This document shows, piece after piece, positions 1-9,953 of a stretch of 64,000 nucleotides of DNA (positions within the stretch are counted from its first letter, which is position 1; every line of letters starts with the position of its first letter). The translations under genes were made by a program, and so were the position numbers. Origin of the DNA: Kribbella solani (GTDB taxonomy: Bacteria; Actinomycetota; Actinomycetes; Propionibacteriales; Kribbellaceae); assembly GCF_014205295.1 (NCBI RefSeq), contig NZ_JACHNF010000001.1, positions 3,968,001 through 4,032,000 on the forward strand. The letters run 5' to 3'. The notes beneath the pieces were generated by a model that saw only the letters and a list, made by a program, of their open reading frames with translations, ran no database searches and was not told where the DNA came from.

Positions 1-653
1 TGCCGGGAGAACGCACTGATCCGGAGAAACACCACCGCGGCGATCGCGACCACGGCGAAGATCAGCACCGGGATCGGTACCAGGCCGCCGAAGGTTCGCT
101 CGCCGAGCAGCGCGAACGACGTCGGCGCCTCGTTCGGCCCGTCGCCGTACGCGATCGCGACGCCTTGGCCACCGGACCAGATCCGGGCCAGACCTCTGGC
201 TATCTGTAAGCCTGCCAACGTCACGATGAAGGACTGGATCCCGATCATCGCGGTCGCGATGCCCTGCAGCGCACCGAAGACCAGGCCGATCAGGAGTACG
301 AGCACGACCGACGGCAGGAAGCCCCAGTCGTTCTCCACCATCAGGACCGCCGAACCGACCGCCGCGAGCCCGAGTACCGCGCCGACCGAGAGATCGATGC
401 CGCCGATCAGGATCACGAACGTCATCCCGACCGCGATGATGCCGATCTCGGACACCGCCCGGACCACGTTCGCCAGGTTGTCGGCGCTGATGAAGAGGAT
501 GTCGCCGTTCTTCCGCGGCGAGAAGATGATCGCCGCGATGAACACCGCGATCAGCCCGAACACGCTCTGGAACCGGAACAGCGTCGCGGCCACTCCGGCG
601 GACGACTGCCCGACCGGTGTCGCCGCCACGGCCTTGTCCTGTACGTCGGTCAC
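1..653 (-). CDS. Sugar ABC transporter permease, ribose/RbsC type (C-terminus beyond window)
   Basis: Inner-membrane permease of a ribose/galactose-type importer; only the N-terminal ~217 residues are in the window. It reads from a GTG start with N-terminus MTDVQDKAVAATPVGQSSAG and then alternates hydrophobic segments with the family pattern ISADNLANVVRAVSEIGIIA, GGIDLSVGAVLGL and GIQSFIVTLAGLQIARG, typical of the BPD_transp_2 (RbsC/XylH) family. The GTG overlaps the TGA of the upstream ATPase gene (GTGA at 650-653), so the two are translationally coupled. The substrate is not readable from the sequence; ribose, xylose or another monosaccharide are all possible. Confidence 0.9.
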   Translation of the reverse strand, partial: MTDVQDKAVAATPVGQSSAGVAATLFRFQSVFGLIAVFIAAIIFSPRKNGDILFISADNLANVVRAVSEIGIIAVGMTFVILIGGIDLSVGAVLGLAAVGSAVLMVENDWGFLPSVVLVLLIGLVFGALQGIATAMIGIQSFIVTLAGLQIARGLARIWSGGQGVAIAYGDGPNEAPTSFALLGERTFGGLVPIPVLIFAVVAIAAVVFLRISAFSR

Positions 654-2206
654 CGTACTCCTCCGACCTCGTCGTGAACTGTTCCTTGCCCCATCGCCGC
701 CGCCAGCAGGTCGCCTTCGCCGGAGTCCGCGGTACTGAACGACGCCACGTCCCGCCCGTCACGCAGTACCACCACGCGATCGCATACCCCGATCAGCTCG
801 GGTAGTTCGGAGGACGCGAGCAGTACGCCCATGCCCTGCGCGGCGAGCTCGCCCAGGAGCCGGTAGATCTCCGCCTTCGCGCCGATGTCGACGCCGCGCG
901 TCGGCTCGTCGAGCAGCAGCAGCTTCGGCTCGGTCAGCAGCATCCGCGCGAACACCACCTTCTGCTGGTTACCGCCGGACAACGTGCCGACCTCGTCCTG
1001 CAGCCGGCCGAACTTCAGCCGCAACCGGTCCGCCATCGACACGGTCGCGGCCCGCTCCATCCGCTTCGCGATCACGCCGAGCCGTCCGTACGCCGGCAGG
1101 CTCGAGACGACCGTGTTCGCCAGGATCGAGTGGAACAGGACCAGGCCGGAAGCGCGCCGGTCCTCCGGTACGAAACCGATGCCGTGGGCAAGGGCCTGGC
1201 GCGGCCGGTGGACCTGGATCGGCTTGCCCTGGAGCAGGATTCGACCGAGTCGCGGACCGCTGGGCGCGACCCCGTACAAGGTCTCGAGCAGTTCGGTACG
1301 GCCGGCGCCGAGCAGGCCGGCCAGGCCGACGATCTCGCCGGCGCGGACGGTCAGCGAGATGCCGTCCGGGTCGCGGCGGCCGGGGCGCGGGCGGCGCGGA
1401 CGGACGACCAGGTTCTCGACCCGGAGCAGTTCGTCGCCGGTCTGCGCGTCCGGGGTGGTGAACATGGTCTGTACCGGCCGGCCGACCATCGCCTCGACGA
1501 CTTCGGCCGTACTCAACTCGCGCGGGTCGAAGCTGGTGACGATCCGGCCGTTCCGGAGCACCGTGGCGCGGTCGGCGATCTGCGCGATCTCCTCCATCCG
1601 GTGCGAGATGTAGACGATGCCGACGCCGCTCTGCCGGAGCTCGCGGATCACGTCGAAGAGCCGCTCGACCTCGGCGGTGGTGAGTGCCGAGGTGGGTTCG
1701 TCCATGATCAGCACCCGCGCGTCCAGGGCGATCGCCTTCGCGATCGTGACCAGCTGCTGCTCGCCGACCCGGAGCTCGCCGACCGGGCGGCGCGGGTCGA
1801 GACTGACCCCGCTGCGGTCGAGCAGCTCGCGGGCGGAGCGTTCCATCCGGCGGCGGTCGACGGTCCGCAGCGGCGTACGCAACTCGCGCCCGAGGAAGAT
1901 GTTGTCCGCCACGGAGAGGCCGGGTACGAGGTCCAGCTCCTGGTGGATCATCGCGATGCCCGCGGACTGCGCGTCGGTCGGGCCGTTGAAGCGCACCGGC
2001 TCGCCGTTGATCGCGATCGTGCCGTCGTAGTCGGTGACGTCGCCGGACAGGATCTTCATCAGCGTCGACTTGCCGGCGCCGTTCTCGCCGAGCAGCGCGT
2101 GCACCTCACCGGCGCCGAGGACGAAGTCCACTTCCTGGCAGGCCTGCACGCCGCCGTACCGCTTCCCGATCCGGGTCATCCGGATCAGGTCAGCGTGTTC
2201 GGCCAT
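650..2206 (-). CDS. Sugar ABC transporter ATP-binding protein, dual ATPase (RbsA/MglA type)
   Basis: Tandem ATPase that powers a monosaccharide importer. The 518 residues carry two nucleotide-binding domains, as usual for the RbsA/MglA/XylG family. Domain 1 has Walker A GENGAGKS near residue 40 and Walker B VLIMDEPTSAL; domain 2 begins around residue 260, has a degenerate Walker A (GLLGAGRTE), signature LSGGNQQK and Walker B LLLLDEPTRGVD. A degenerate second Walker A is normal in this family. It is first in an operon with the coupled permease downstream. A regulator and periplasmic-type binding protein are not next to it here; they may lie beyond the window edge. Confidence 0.95.
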   Translation of the reverse strand: MAEHADLIRMTRIGKRYGGVQACQEVDFVLGAGEVHALLGENGAGKSTLMKILSGDVTDYDGTIAINGEPVRFNGPTDAQSAGIAMIHQELDLVPGLSVADNIFLGRELRTPLRTVDRRRMERSARELLDRSGVSLDPRRPVGELRVGEQQLVTIAKAIALDARVLIMDEPTSALTTAEVERLFDVIRELRQSGVGIVYISHRMEEIAQIADRATVLRNGRIVTSFDPRELSTAEVVEAMVGRPVQTMFTTPDAQTGDELLRVENLVVRPRRPRPGRRDPDGISLTVRAGEIVGLAGLLGAGRTELLETLYGVAPSGPRLGRILLQGKPIQVHRPRQALAHGIGFVPEDRRASGLVLFHSILANTVVSSLPAYGRLGVIAKRMERAATVSMADRLRLKFGRLQDEVGTLSGGNQQKVVFARMLLTEPKLLLLDEPTRGVDIGAKAEIYRLLGELAAQGMGVLLASSELPELIGVCDRVVVLRDGRDVASFSTADSGEGDLLAAAMGQGTVHDEVGGVR

Positions 2207-2226
2207 GACACCTCCGCGCCGGGGTC

Positions 2227-2249
2227 GGAAATCCGAGTAATCGATTTCC
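2227..2249. promoter_or_regulatory. Candidate operator, inverted repeat upstream of the sugar ABC genes
   Basis: GGAAATC (2227-2233) and GATTTCC (2243-2249) form a 7-bp inverted repeat separated by 9 bp, about 20 bp upstream of the ATPase start and in an AT-richer patch. Position and form suit a repressor site for the sugar importer; no regulator is assigned. Confidence 0.4.
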
Positions 2250-2323
2250 CGGACGCTAGACCGCGTCCCTCGGACGCGTCAAGCCCTCAGACACCCTCTG
2301 GCGGCGAACGGGCGGAACCGTGA

Positions 2324-2341
2324 CCCAGCTTCGTCGCTGGG
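2324..2341 (-). terminator. Short hairpin after the peptide-importer operon
   Basis: CCCAGC-TTCGTC-GCTGGG, a 6-bp perfect stem just downstream of the solute-binding protein stop (2380 on the minus strand). It has no T-tract, as is common in actinomycetes, so a terminator role is only likely. Confidence 0.4.
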
Positions 2342-2379
2342 ACGGTCCGCCCGGCACCCTTTCCACTACGATCGAATGG

Positions 2380-3894
2380 TCAGCTGACGGTCACCTTCGC
2401 GAAGAGTGGACGGCCGCTCGGTGGCATCACGAAGCCCTGGACGCGGCTGCGGATGGCCGAGTTCGAGGCCAGGTCCGCCGGGAAGATGCCGACCGCGTCG
2501 TCCCAGAGCAGTTGGCCGGCCTCCTGGTACAGCTTCGGCCGCGCGGCCTGGTCCACCGACGAGCGCGCGTCCAGGAGCAGCTTGTCGACGGCCGGGTTGC
2601 AGTAGCCGTTGCGCTTCGCGGCACACACGTACAGGCGGGCCAGCGTGTAGTCGGCGTCGCCGGTGCCGGTGACGTTGGTCTGGAGGTTCATGTCCCAGTT
2701 GAGCTTGCCGAAGTCCTCCAGCCACTGGGCGCGTTCCTTCTCCAGCGGTTTGACGGTGACGCCGATCTTGGCCCAGTCCGAGATCATCGCCTGCGCCAGC
2801 GCGCGGATGTTCGGCCCGCCTTCGAGCGGCCACTGCATCGACGTGGTGAACCCGTTCGGGTACCCGGCCGCGGCCAGCAACTGCTTCGCCTTCGCCGGGT
2901 CATAGCTGTACGGCGACAACTTCGGCGCCCCGATCACGCCCTGTGCGACCGGGGCCTGCGCCACCGTCGCCAGCTCGCCGAACAGGTCCTTCACCGTGCC
3001 TTCGAGGTTCAGCGCGTGCCACATCGCCTGTCGTACGCGCTTGTCGTTGAACGGTTTGCGGTTGGAGTTGAACCAGTCGAAGTAGTACGTCCAGCTCGGC
3101 GTCGTCGCGTAAGTGATCGAGTCACTGCCCTTGACCGATCCGACCTGGTCCGGCGGGATCTGCGTGAGTACGTCGACCTCACCGTTCTGCAGCGCGGTGA
3201 TCCGCCCGGACACCTCCGGGATGTTCACGAACTCCAGCTTGCCGAGCTTCGGCGCGCCGTCCCAGTACGTCGGGTTCGCGGCCAGCTCCAGCTTCTCGTC
3301 GGGCTTGAACGCGGACACCGTGAACGGCCCGGTCCCGATCGGCTTGGTGAAGAACCCGTCCGCGTTGACCTTGCCGGCCGGTCCGATGAACAGGAGCGTC
3401 AGGGAACTCAGCAACGTACCGAGTGGTTTGCTGGTCTTGACCGTGATGGTCCGGTCGTCGGTCGCGGCGAACGACGTCACGGTCGAGTACAGCGGTACCA
3501 GCGGGCCGTCGAGTTTCTGATGGCGCTGGTACGAAGCGACCACGTCCTTCGCGGTGAACGGCGTACCGTCGGAGAACTTCACGCCCGGGCGGAGTTCGAA
3601 CACCCAGGTGTTCGGATCGGGGTTCTCCCAGGACGTGGCCAGTACGGGCACGATCTTGCCGCCGTCGACACGGACCAGCGGTTCCATGATTTGCTGGATC
3701 GCGGTCTGTACCGCCTCCTCACCCGCGTACTTGTGGGTGTCCAGCGAGACCGGGAACATCGCCGGCGCGTACCGCAGGACCTGATCACCGCCGCCGCTGC
3801 TGCTCGGTTCACTGGCCGGTGAACACGCGGCCACTGTGACCACACTGGCCAGTGCGACGACGCCGAGCGCCGCCACGAATCGCTTCCTCAACAC
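2380..3894 (-). CDS. ABC transporter substrate-binding lipoprotein, peptide/nickel type (SBP_bac_5)
   Basis: Extracytoplasmic receptor for a peptide-type ABC importer, 504 residues. The start is GTG at 3894, preceded by GAGGAG at 7-bp spacing; the longer open frame upstream belongs to the enzyme gene in another frame. N-terminus LRKRFVAALGVVALASVVTVAAC is a lipoprotein signal with lipobox VAAC. The body matches family 5 binding proteins: GDQVLRYAPAMFPVSLDTHKY, ELRPGVKFSDGTPFTAKDVV, PIGTGPFTVSAFKPDEKLEL and the DKRVRQAMWHALN motif. It is the last gene of the IclR-dppBCDF-like operon, after two enzyme genes, an unusual position for the binding protein. Confidence 0.95.
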   Translation of the reverse strand: MLRKRFVAALGVVALASVVTVAACSPASEPSSSGGGDQVLRYAPAMFPVSLDTHKYAGEEAVQTAIQQIMEPLVRVDGGKIVPVLATSWENPDPNTWVFELRPGVKFSDGTPFTAKDVVASYQRHQKLDGPLVPLYSTVTSFAATDDRTITVKTSKPLGTLLSSLTLLFIGPAGKVNADGFFTKPIGTGPFTVSAFKPDEKLELAANPTYWDGAPKLGKLEFVNIPEVSGRITALQNGEVDVLTQIPPDQVGSVKGSDSITYATTPSWTYYFDWFNSNRKPFNDKRVRQAMWHALNLEGTVKDLFGELATVAQAPVAQGVIGAPKLSPYSYDPAKAKQLLAAAGYPNGFTTSMQWPLEGGPNIRALAQAMISDWAKIGVTVKPLEKERAQWLEDFGKLNWDMNLQTNVTGTGDADYTLARLYVCAAKRNGYCNPAVDKLLLDARSSVDQAARPKLYQEAGQLLWDDAVGIFPADLASNSAIRSRVQGFVMPPSGRPLFAKVTVS

Positions 3895-3905
3895 AGGGGT
3901 TCTCC

Positions 3906-4682
3906 TCAGGGGTGGTGCCGCGTGAACGAATAGGTGGCGACGACTGGGTAGTGGTCGGAGGGGGCGCGGCCGTCGTGGAAGAAGTCCACGACTTCGCTGG
4001 TACGGGCGGCGAGGGGGCCGCGGGCGAAGATCCAGTCGATCGCTTTGGGTGGTGAGGCGAGCGGTGACAACCGGGTTCCGATCGGACCGGTGGCAACCGT
4101 CGGCACGACCGGATGGGTCACCGGTGAGTGCCGGCCGAGCGCGGTGAAACTGTCCAGGAACCCGGCGTTGCCGAGCTCCCACTGCGGTGGGCCGATGTCG
4201 TTGATGTCGACGGTGAACAGGCAGGCGCCGTCGCCGGCCAGACGTTCGAGCGTCGCGCCGATCGCGCGGGCCTGGGCGATCCGGCGGTTGACGTGGTCGG
4301 CGCGTTCGTCGGCGTGCCCGGGCCAGGTGAGGTGCGCGGTGCTGAAGAGCAGTTCGCTGCCGTCGGGCGTGCGGAGGCGTACCCAGAACAGGCGGGCGTC
4401 CGGCGAGAGGATGCCGACGTCCTCGGCGCCGTGGTCGAGTTTGGTGAACAGATCGCGGCGCCACCAGAGGTTGCTCTGCGTCGCCCAACCGGCTTCACCG
4501 TCGATGCGGTCGTGCTCGGGAAGCACTTCGTCGAGGAGGTCACGGGTGACCGGGCGCAGCTCCTGTACGGCGAGCAGGTCCGGCGGGCGGATCGTGAACA
4601 GGCTCTCCAACGCGGCCCGGCGCTCGTCCAGGTAGAACTCCGACCAGAGGTTGTAGGTCATCGCCACGAAGGTGGAAGTCAT
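3906..4682 (-). CDS. Endonuclease/exonuclease/phosphatase family hydrolase
   Basis: Metal-dependent phosphoesterase of the EEP (DNase I/sphingomyelinase) fold, 258 residues, no signal peptide. Visible motifs are MTYNLW at the N-terminus, LLAVQELRPV (metal-binding Glu), FSTAHLTWPG, the VDINDIGPP strand and the C-terminal APSDHYPVVATYSF containing the conserved SDH pair. Substrate is unknown; members hydrolyse nucleic acids, phospholipids or inositol phosphates. Its ATG overlaps the stop of the preceding histidine phosphatase (ATGA), tying it into the peptide-importer operon, so a role in processing an imported phospho-compound is possible. Confidence 0.88.
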   Translation of the reverse strand: MTSTFVAMTYNLWSEFYLDERRAALESLFTIRPPDLLAVQELRPVTRDLLDEVLPEHDRIDGEAGWATQSNLWWRRDLFTKLDHGAEDVGILSPDARLFWVRLRTPDGSELLFSTAHLTWPGHADERADHVNRRIAQARAIGATLERLAGDGACLFTVDINDIGPPQWELGNAGFLDSFTALGRHSPVTHPVVPTVATGPIGTRLSPLASPPKAIDWIFARGPLAARTSEVVDFFHDGRAPSDHYPVVATYSFTRHHP

Positions 4683-5265
4683 CGATCCGTCCCGGTCGGC
4701 ACGTTGTACGAGGTCAGCCCGTCGAGGTGAAGCACGGTCAACGAGCAGTTGCAGGGCGGGTCAAGCGCCATCTCCCCACCCGCGGACAGCCGCAACGCGG
4801 AAGCCGCCGCAACCCGAATCGGTCCACCATGAGTAACAACCAACACACATTTGAAATCTGTGATATCCCGCGCTGCCTCCCACACTCGGGCGCGTAGCTG
4901 GCTGAAGGTTTCTCCGCCTCCTCTTGCGATGTCTTCGCCGCGGGCGAACGCGTCCACGACGTCGGGCTCCTCGGCGTACACGTCCGTGAACGTCCGCCCG
5001 CCCCACGACCCGACGTCGATCTCGCGCCAGCGCCGGTCGATGCGTACGTCGACGTGATCCCGGCTGTCCAAGTACGGCTGCAGCGTCTCGGTCACGCGTT
5101 GCAGATCACTCGCGACCACCGCATCGATCGCGTACGTACGCAAGTAGTCGGCAGCGTCCTTTGCCTGCTGGCGCCCGCGCGCGCTCAGGCCCGTACCCTG
5201 CTGACCCTGATAGCGATGCTCGGCGTTCCACAGCGACTCGCCGTGGCGGAGAAGGAGAAGTTCGG

Positions 5266-5269
<4 letters not shown>
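4679..5269 (-). CDS. Histidine phosphatase superfamily protein (phosphoglycerate-mutase-like)
   Basis: Cytoplasmic phosphatase of about 196 residues. The N-terminal LLLRHGESLWNAEHRYQGQQ is the RHG catalytic motif with the phosphate-accepting His; DLQRVTET, the WREIDVGSWGG segment and late VVTHGGPIRV supply the other conserved catalytic region. I place the start at ATG 5269, overlapping the upstream ATPase stop (ATGA), rather than the longer reading to 5305. Sits between an oligopeptide ATPase gene and an EEP-fold hydrolase gene, all overlapping by 4 bp, so it is co-translated with the transporter. The true substrate is not predictable. Confidence 0.9.
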
Positions 5270-6310
<1,041 letters not shown>

Positions 6311-6321
<11 letters not shown>

Positions 6322-7315
6322 GGAGGGCTCCTTCCGGGTGGTGGCAGGCGGCTTGGTGGGTGGCGGGGCGGGTGGGGAGGTGGGCCAGCTCGGGCTGAGT
6401 GGTGGTGCAGAGGGCGTCGGCGTACTGGCAGCGGGGGTTGAAGGAGCAGCCGGTTGGAAGAGCGAGCAGGTCGGGTGGAGCGCCTTGAATGGGAGTGAGG
6501 CGGTCGCGCGGACCGTCCAGGGCGGGGACCGACGCCATCAGCCCGGACGTGTACGGATGCGCGCTGTGTTCGTACACCTCACGCAACGGACCGGTCTCGA
6601 CGACGCGACCGGCGTACATCAGGACCACCCGATCGGCGACGTCGGCGACCACGCCGAGGTCATGCGTGATCAGCACCAGCGACATGCCCTCCTCGGCCTG
6701 CAGCCGGGTCAGCAGGTCCATGATCTGCGCCTGGACCGTGACGTCGAGGGCGGTCGTCGGCTCGTCCGCGATCAGCAGTTTCGGCGCCAGCGCGAGCGCC
6801 ATCGCGATCATCACCCGCTGCCGCATCCCGCCGGAGAACTGGTGCGGATAGTCGTCCAGCCGCTTCGACGCCGCTGGTATACCAACCCGTTTCATCAGCT
6901 CCAGCGCCTCCGCCCGGGCCTGCTTCCGGGACGCGCCGCGATGCCGGCGGAACATCTCGCCGATCTGCGTACCGACCCGGAACACCGGGTTCAGCGAGCT
7001 CAACGGGTCCTGGAATACCATCGCGATCTCCCGCCCGCGGAGGCTTTTCGCCGTCCCGGCGGCGAGCAGATCGCGCCCGTCGTACGAAACGCTGCCGCCC
7101 GTGACCCGGCCGGCCGGCTTCGGCACGATGCCCAGCAACGCCTGCGCGGTCACGCTCTTCCCGCTCCCGGACTCGCCGAGCAGCGCGACCGTCTCCCCGG
7201 CCGCGACGTCGAACGAGGCCCCGTCGACCGCGGTCACCACGCCACCGGAGGTCGCGAATTCGACCCGCAACTCCCGCACGCTCAGCAGCGGGTTCAGCAC
7301 GCCGTCACCCATCAC
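6311..7315 (-). CDS. Oligopeptide ABC transporter ATP-binding protein (OppD/DppD type)
   Basis: Second ATPase of the peptide importer, 334 residues. Motifs: Walker [11 protein letters not shown] near residue 50, [17 protein letters not shown], signature [15 protein letters not shown], Walker [16 protein letters not shown]-loop [12 protein letters not shown] and a C-terminal Cys-containing [14 protein letters not shown] oligo_HPY tail. Start is GTG 7315 (GTGA overlap with the permease stop) or the adjacent ATG 7312. The codons for VGIPA near residue 145 contain one of the dispersed TGGTATACCA palindromes. Confidence 0.94.
6875..6884. other. TGGTATACCA dispersed palindrome (first of ten exact copies)
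   Basis: Exact copies start at 6875, 14996, 29102, 29777, 35432, 39133, 39206, 41247, 46307 and 52540. Near copies: TGGTATACCG at 35277 and 55607, GGGTATACCG at 35116, TGGTATGCCA at 37396. All lie inside genes. Eight exact copies are GGT-ATA-CCA (Gly-Ile-Pro) despite ATA being rare in such a genome; the others are read as GTA-TAC and TGG-TAT-ACC. Function unknown. Confidence 0.85.
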
Positions 7316-8202
7316 AGGCTCCTCAACCGCGGGTCGTACCGGTCCCGGAGCGCGTCACCGAGCACGCCGAGCGAGATCACCAGGAACGCCAGCGCGATCC
7401 CCGGAACGGTCGAGATCCACCACGCGTCGGCGAGGTAGTTGCGGCCGTTCGCGATCGTCACGCCCCAGCTCGGCGTACTCGCCGGGGTGCCGAGGCCGAG
7501 AAAGCTCAGCGACGCCTCGGCGAGGATCACGTGCCCGATCTCGACCGTCGCGACCACCAGCACCGGCGCGACACAGGCCGGCAGGACGCACCGGGTGATC
7601 AGCCGCCAGGTGCCGGCGCCGAGGGTCCGGGACGCGTCGACGAACTCCCGCCGCCGGGTCGCCAGCGCCTGCCCGCGCGCTACCCGGGCGAAGGTCACCC
7701 AGTTCGCGACCGCGAGCACGATCACCACGTTCACCACCGAGGGACCGAGCAGCGCGGCGATGAAGATCGCCAGCAGGATCGAGGGAAACGCCAGCTGGAT
7801 GTCGGCGAGCCGCATCAGTACGCCGTCCAGCCAGCCGCCGAAGTACCCGGCGGCCAGTCCGATGGTGACGCCAATGGTTCCGGCGAGCAGCAGCGTCGCC
7901 AGCCCGACCGCGATCGAGATCCTTGCCCCCTGCAACATCTGGGCGAGCAGGTCCTGACCGACCTGGTCGGTGCCGAAGATCGCGAACGACCCGTCCGACA
8001 GCCGGCTGAACGGTGGTTTCAGCCGGTCGGCGGTCCGGGTGTCGACCGGGTTGTAGTGGACCAGCCACGGCCCGATCGCCGCGGCCACCACGTACCCGGC
8101 GATCACCGTGAACCCGAACCGGATTCGCGCCGACCCGGCCCGGTTACGCCGGCGCGCGGCCACCGGCGCCGGTACCGAAAGTTCGACAGTCACGTCAGTC
8201 AC
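7312..8202 (-). CDS. Peptide ABC transporter permease (DppC/OppC type)
   Basis: Second membrane subunit of the peptide importer, about 296 residues from GTG 8202 (MTDVTVELSVPAP). It has an N-terminal TM (FTVIAGYVVAAAIGPWLV), the OppC_N region ending FGTDQVGQDLLAQMLQGARIS, then the BPD_transp_1 core with the cytoplasmic EAA-type loop REFVDASRTLGAGTWRLITR. The start overlaps the end of the upstream permease gene by 8 bp and the stop overlaps the ATPase start, so it is embedded in a tightly coupled operon. Confidence 0.93.
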   Translation of the reverse strand: MTDVTVELSVPAPVAARRRNRAGSARIRFGFTVIAGYVVAAAIGPWLVHYNPVDTRTADRLKPPFSRLSDGSFAIFGTDQVGQDLLAQMLQGARISIAVGLATLLLAGTIGVTIGLAAGYFGGWLDGVLMRLADIQLAFPSILLAIFIAALLGPSVVNVVIVLAVANWVTFARVARGQALATRRREFVDASRTLGAGTWRLITRCVLPACVAPVLVVATVEIGHVILAEASLSFLGLGTPASTPSWGVTIANGRNYLADAWWISTVPGIALAFLVISLGVLGDALRDRYDPRLRSL

Positions 8203-9121
8203 CCGCCAGACGGACCCGCGGGTCCAGGAAGCCGTACAGAAGGTCAACGAGCAGGTTGATGCCGACGAAGATCGTTGCCACCAGCAAGATCGACGCCTGG
8301 ACCACGCCGTAGTCGCGGCGCCCGATCGAGTCGATCAGCAACCGGCCGACACCGGGCCAGGCGAACACCGTCTCCACGATCACGGTGCCGCCGAGCAGCG
8401 CACCGAGCTGCAGCCCGACCACGGTCACGATCGGGATCAGCGCGTTCCGCAACGCGTGCACGAGGATCACGATCCCCTCGCCGAGTCCCTTCGCCCGCGC
8501 GGTCTGCACGTACCCCTCGTGCACCACTTCGAGCAGGCCGCTCCGGGTCAGCCGGACCAGGATCGCCAGGAACGGCAGCGCGAGCGTGATCGTTGGCAGC
8601 ACCAAGTGTGACCAGGTACCGGAACCCGCGCTGGGCAAGACTTTCAGGCCGCGCGCGAACACCAGGATCAGCACGATCCCCAGCCAGAACGACGGCGTCG
8701 ACTGGCCCATCAGCGAGAACACCGAGATCGTCCGGTCGACCCAGGTGTGCGCCCGCAGCGCCGCGATCACGCCGAGCGGCAGACCGATCAGCAACGACAG
8801 CAGCAGCGCGGTCGACGCCAGCTGGATGGTGGCCGGAACCCGTTGCAGGACAAGGCTCATCGAGTCCGCGTTCAGCCGGAACGACTCGCCGAAGTCGAGG
8901 TGCACGACGTTCGCCAGGTACGTCGCGTACTGCTGGATCAGCGAGTGATCGAGCCCGAGCTGGGCGCGGAGCGCGGCGACCTGCGCCTGGTCCGCGTCCG
9001 GCCCGAGCATGATGTACGCCGGGTCGCCGGGCACCAGCCGCAGTACGACGAAGATGATCGTGACGGCGCCCCACAGCACGAACAGCGAGAAGAACAGCCG
9101 CCGGACAACGTACGCCCCCAT
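8195..9121 (-). CDS. Peptide ABC transporter permease (DppB/OppB type)
   Basis: First membrane subunit, 308 residues from ATG 9121 (MGAYVVRRLFFSLFVLWGAV). GDPAYIMLGPDADQAQVAALR is the extracytoplasmic region found after TM1 in DppB proteins; the EAA-type loop is near LLEVVHEGYVQTARAKGLGE. The ATG overlaps the TGA of the IclR gene. Gene order IclR-permease-permease-ATPase-ATPase follows the usual dpp arrangement except that the binding protein is at the far end. Confidence 0.93.
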   Translation of the reverse strand: MGAYVVRRLFFSLFVLWGAVTIIFVVLRLVPGDPAYIMLGPDADQAQVAALRAQLGLDHSLIQQYATYLANVVHLDFGESFRLNADSMSLVLQRVPATIQLASTALLLSLLIGLPLGVIAALRAHTWVDRTISVFSLMGQSTPSFWLGIVLILVFARGLKVLPSAGSGTWSHLVLPTITLALPFLAILVRLTRSGLLEVVHEGYVQTARAKGLGEGIVILVHALRNALIPIVTVVGLQLGALLGGTVIVETVFAWPGVGRLLIDSIGRRDYGVVQASILLVATIFVGINLLVDLLYGFLDPRVRLAGD

Positions 9122-9774
9122 CAGACGCCGCTCCGCAGTACCGAAACCACGCGCCGGAGCTCGTCGATCGAGCCGGGCTGGATCAGCTCCGCGCCGAGCG
9201 CGCCCGCGCAACTGCCGTCCCGCGCCCGCACCGGCACCGCGACCATCCGCGGCAACGACGCGACCGGCCGCGCGTTGTGCGCGAACCCGGACAGCCGAAT
9301 CCGCTGCAGGGTGTCGAGCAGATCCGGCGTACCGCTGACCTGATCGACCGGAAGAGCAGAAAGGTACGCGCGACCGAGCGCACTGCGATGCAGCGAAACC
9401 GCGTGCCCCGGCCGAATTACCGGGGCGCCCGCGCCGTCGGCAACCGCGGTGATCTGGAGGACCGTGCCGGTGCTCTTCGGTAGTGGTTTGGCGAGGACGA
9501 CCAGGCGGCCGAGGCGGTTGCCGAGGGCGGCGAGGGCGTGCTCGGAGCCGGGCCGGCGGTCGGTCGTCCGGCGCAGCGCGGACAGGCCGTCGCGCGCGGT
9601 GTAGCGGTGGTCGCCGACCCGGTCGGCCAGTCCGTGGGCGCAGAAGGTGGCCAGAATCCGGTGCACGGTGCTCTTGTGCAGACCCACCGTGACGGCCAGC
9701 TCGGTCACGCCGTACGCGCGGTCCTCGCGGTTCAGCTCAGCCAGGACGGTGAGCGCACGACTCAGCGACTGCAT
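9121..9774 (-). CDS. IclR-family transcriptional regulator
   Basis: DNA-binding regulator of 217 residues; start ATG 9774 is chosen because GGGAGG sits 6 bp upstream. N-terminal winged helix: LSRALTVLAELNRE, GVTELAVTVGLHKSTVHRILATFCAHG; C-terminal effector domain with RPGHAVSLHRSALGRAYLSAL and VAVPVRARDG. It is the first gene of the peptide-importer operon, so it probably senses the imported compound or its breakdown product and autoregulates. The effector domain is slightly shorter than typical ~250-residue members. Confidence 0.92.
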   Translation of the reverse strand: MQSLSRALTVLAELNREDRAYGVTELAVTVGLHKSTVHRILATFCAHGLADRVGDHRYTARDGLSALRRTTDRRPGSEHALAALGNRLGRLVVLAKPLPKSTGTVLQITAVADGAGAPVIRPGHAVSLHRSALGRAYLSALPVDQVSGTPDLLDTLQRIRLSGFAHNARPVASLPRMVAVPVRARDGSCAGALGAELIQPGSIDELRRVVSVLRSGV

Positions 9775-9805
9775 GGATGCCTCCCAGGGGAAAGGGGGAA
9801 CCACC

Positions 9806-9830
9806 GTGAACGTTAACGGTAGCGTTAATG
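9806..9830. promoter_or_regulatory. Operator-like palindrome, copy 1, with a degenerate neighbour
   Basis: GTGAACGTTAAC (9806-9817) is a near-palindrome centred on CG, the hallmark of LacI-family operators; GTAGCGTTAATG (9819-9830) beside it is a weaker match. It lies 32 bp upstream of the IclR start in a divergent intergenic region and is repeated exactly at 9909-9920. The LacI regulator at 11239-12324 is the obvious candidate binder; this is inference. Confidence 0.6.
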
Positions 9831-9908
9831 CACCGTAGAAGCGTGTTATTTACGTGTCAATAGACCAGCGTTGCTCAGGGCGAAACGACCCATTGACGGG
9901 CAATTCCC

Positions 9909-9920
9909 GTGAACGTTAAC
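9909..9920. promoter_or_regulatory. Operator-like palindrome, copy 2
   Basis: Exact second copy of GTGAACGTTAAC, 103 bp from copy 1 and 34 bp upstream of the GTG start at 9954. A spacing of about ten helical turns would let a LacI tetramer or two dimers bridge both sites. The first GTG of this sequence could be misread as a gene start, but it has no ribosome-binding site. Confidence 0.6.
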
Positions 9921-9953
9921 TTGACCGCACATCCACTTCCTGGGAGGCACTGC

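Noticed and set aside
6875-6884. TGGTATACCA as a local regulator operator
   Set aside because: All copies are within coding sequence, far from promoters, so a normal operator role does not fit.
9909-9953. Longer start for the 314-residue protein
   Set aside because: The first GTG lies inside the operator palindrome; GTG 9954 has a proper ribosome-binding site.
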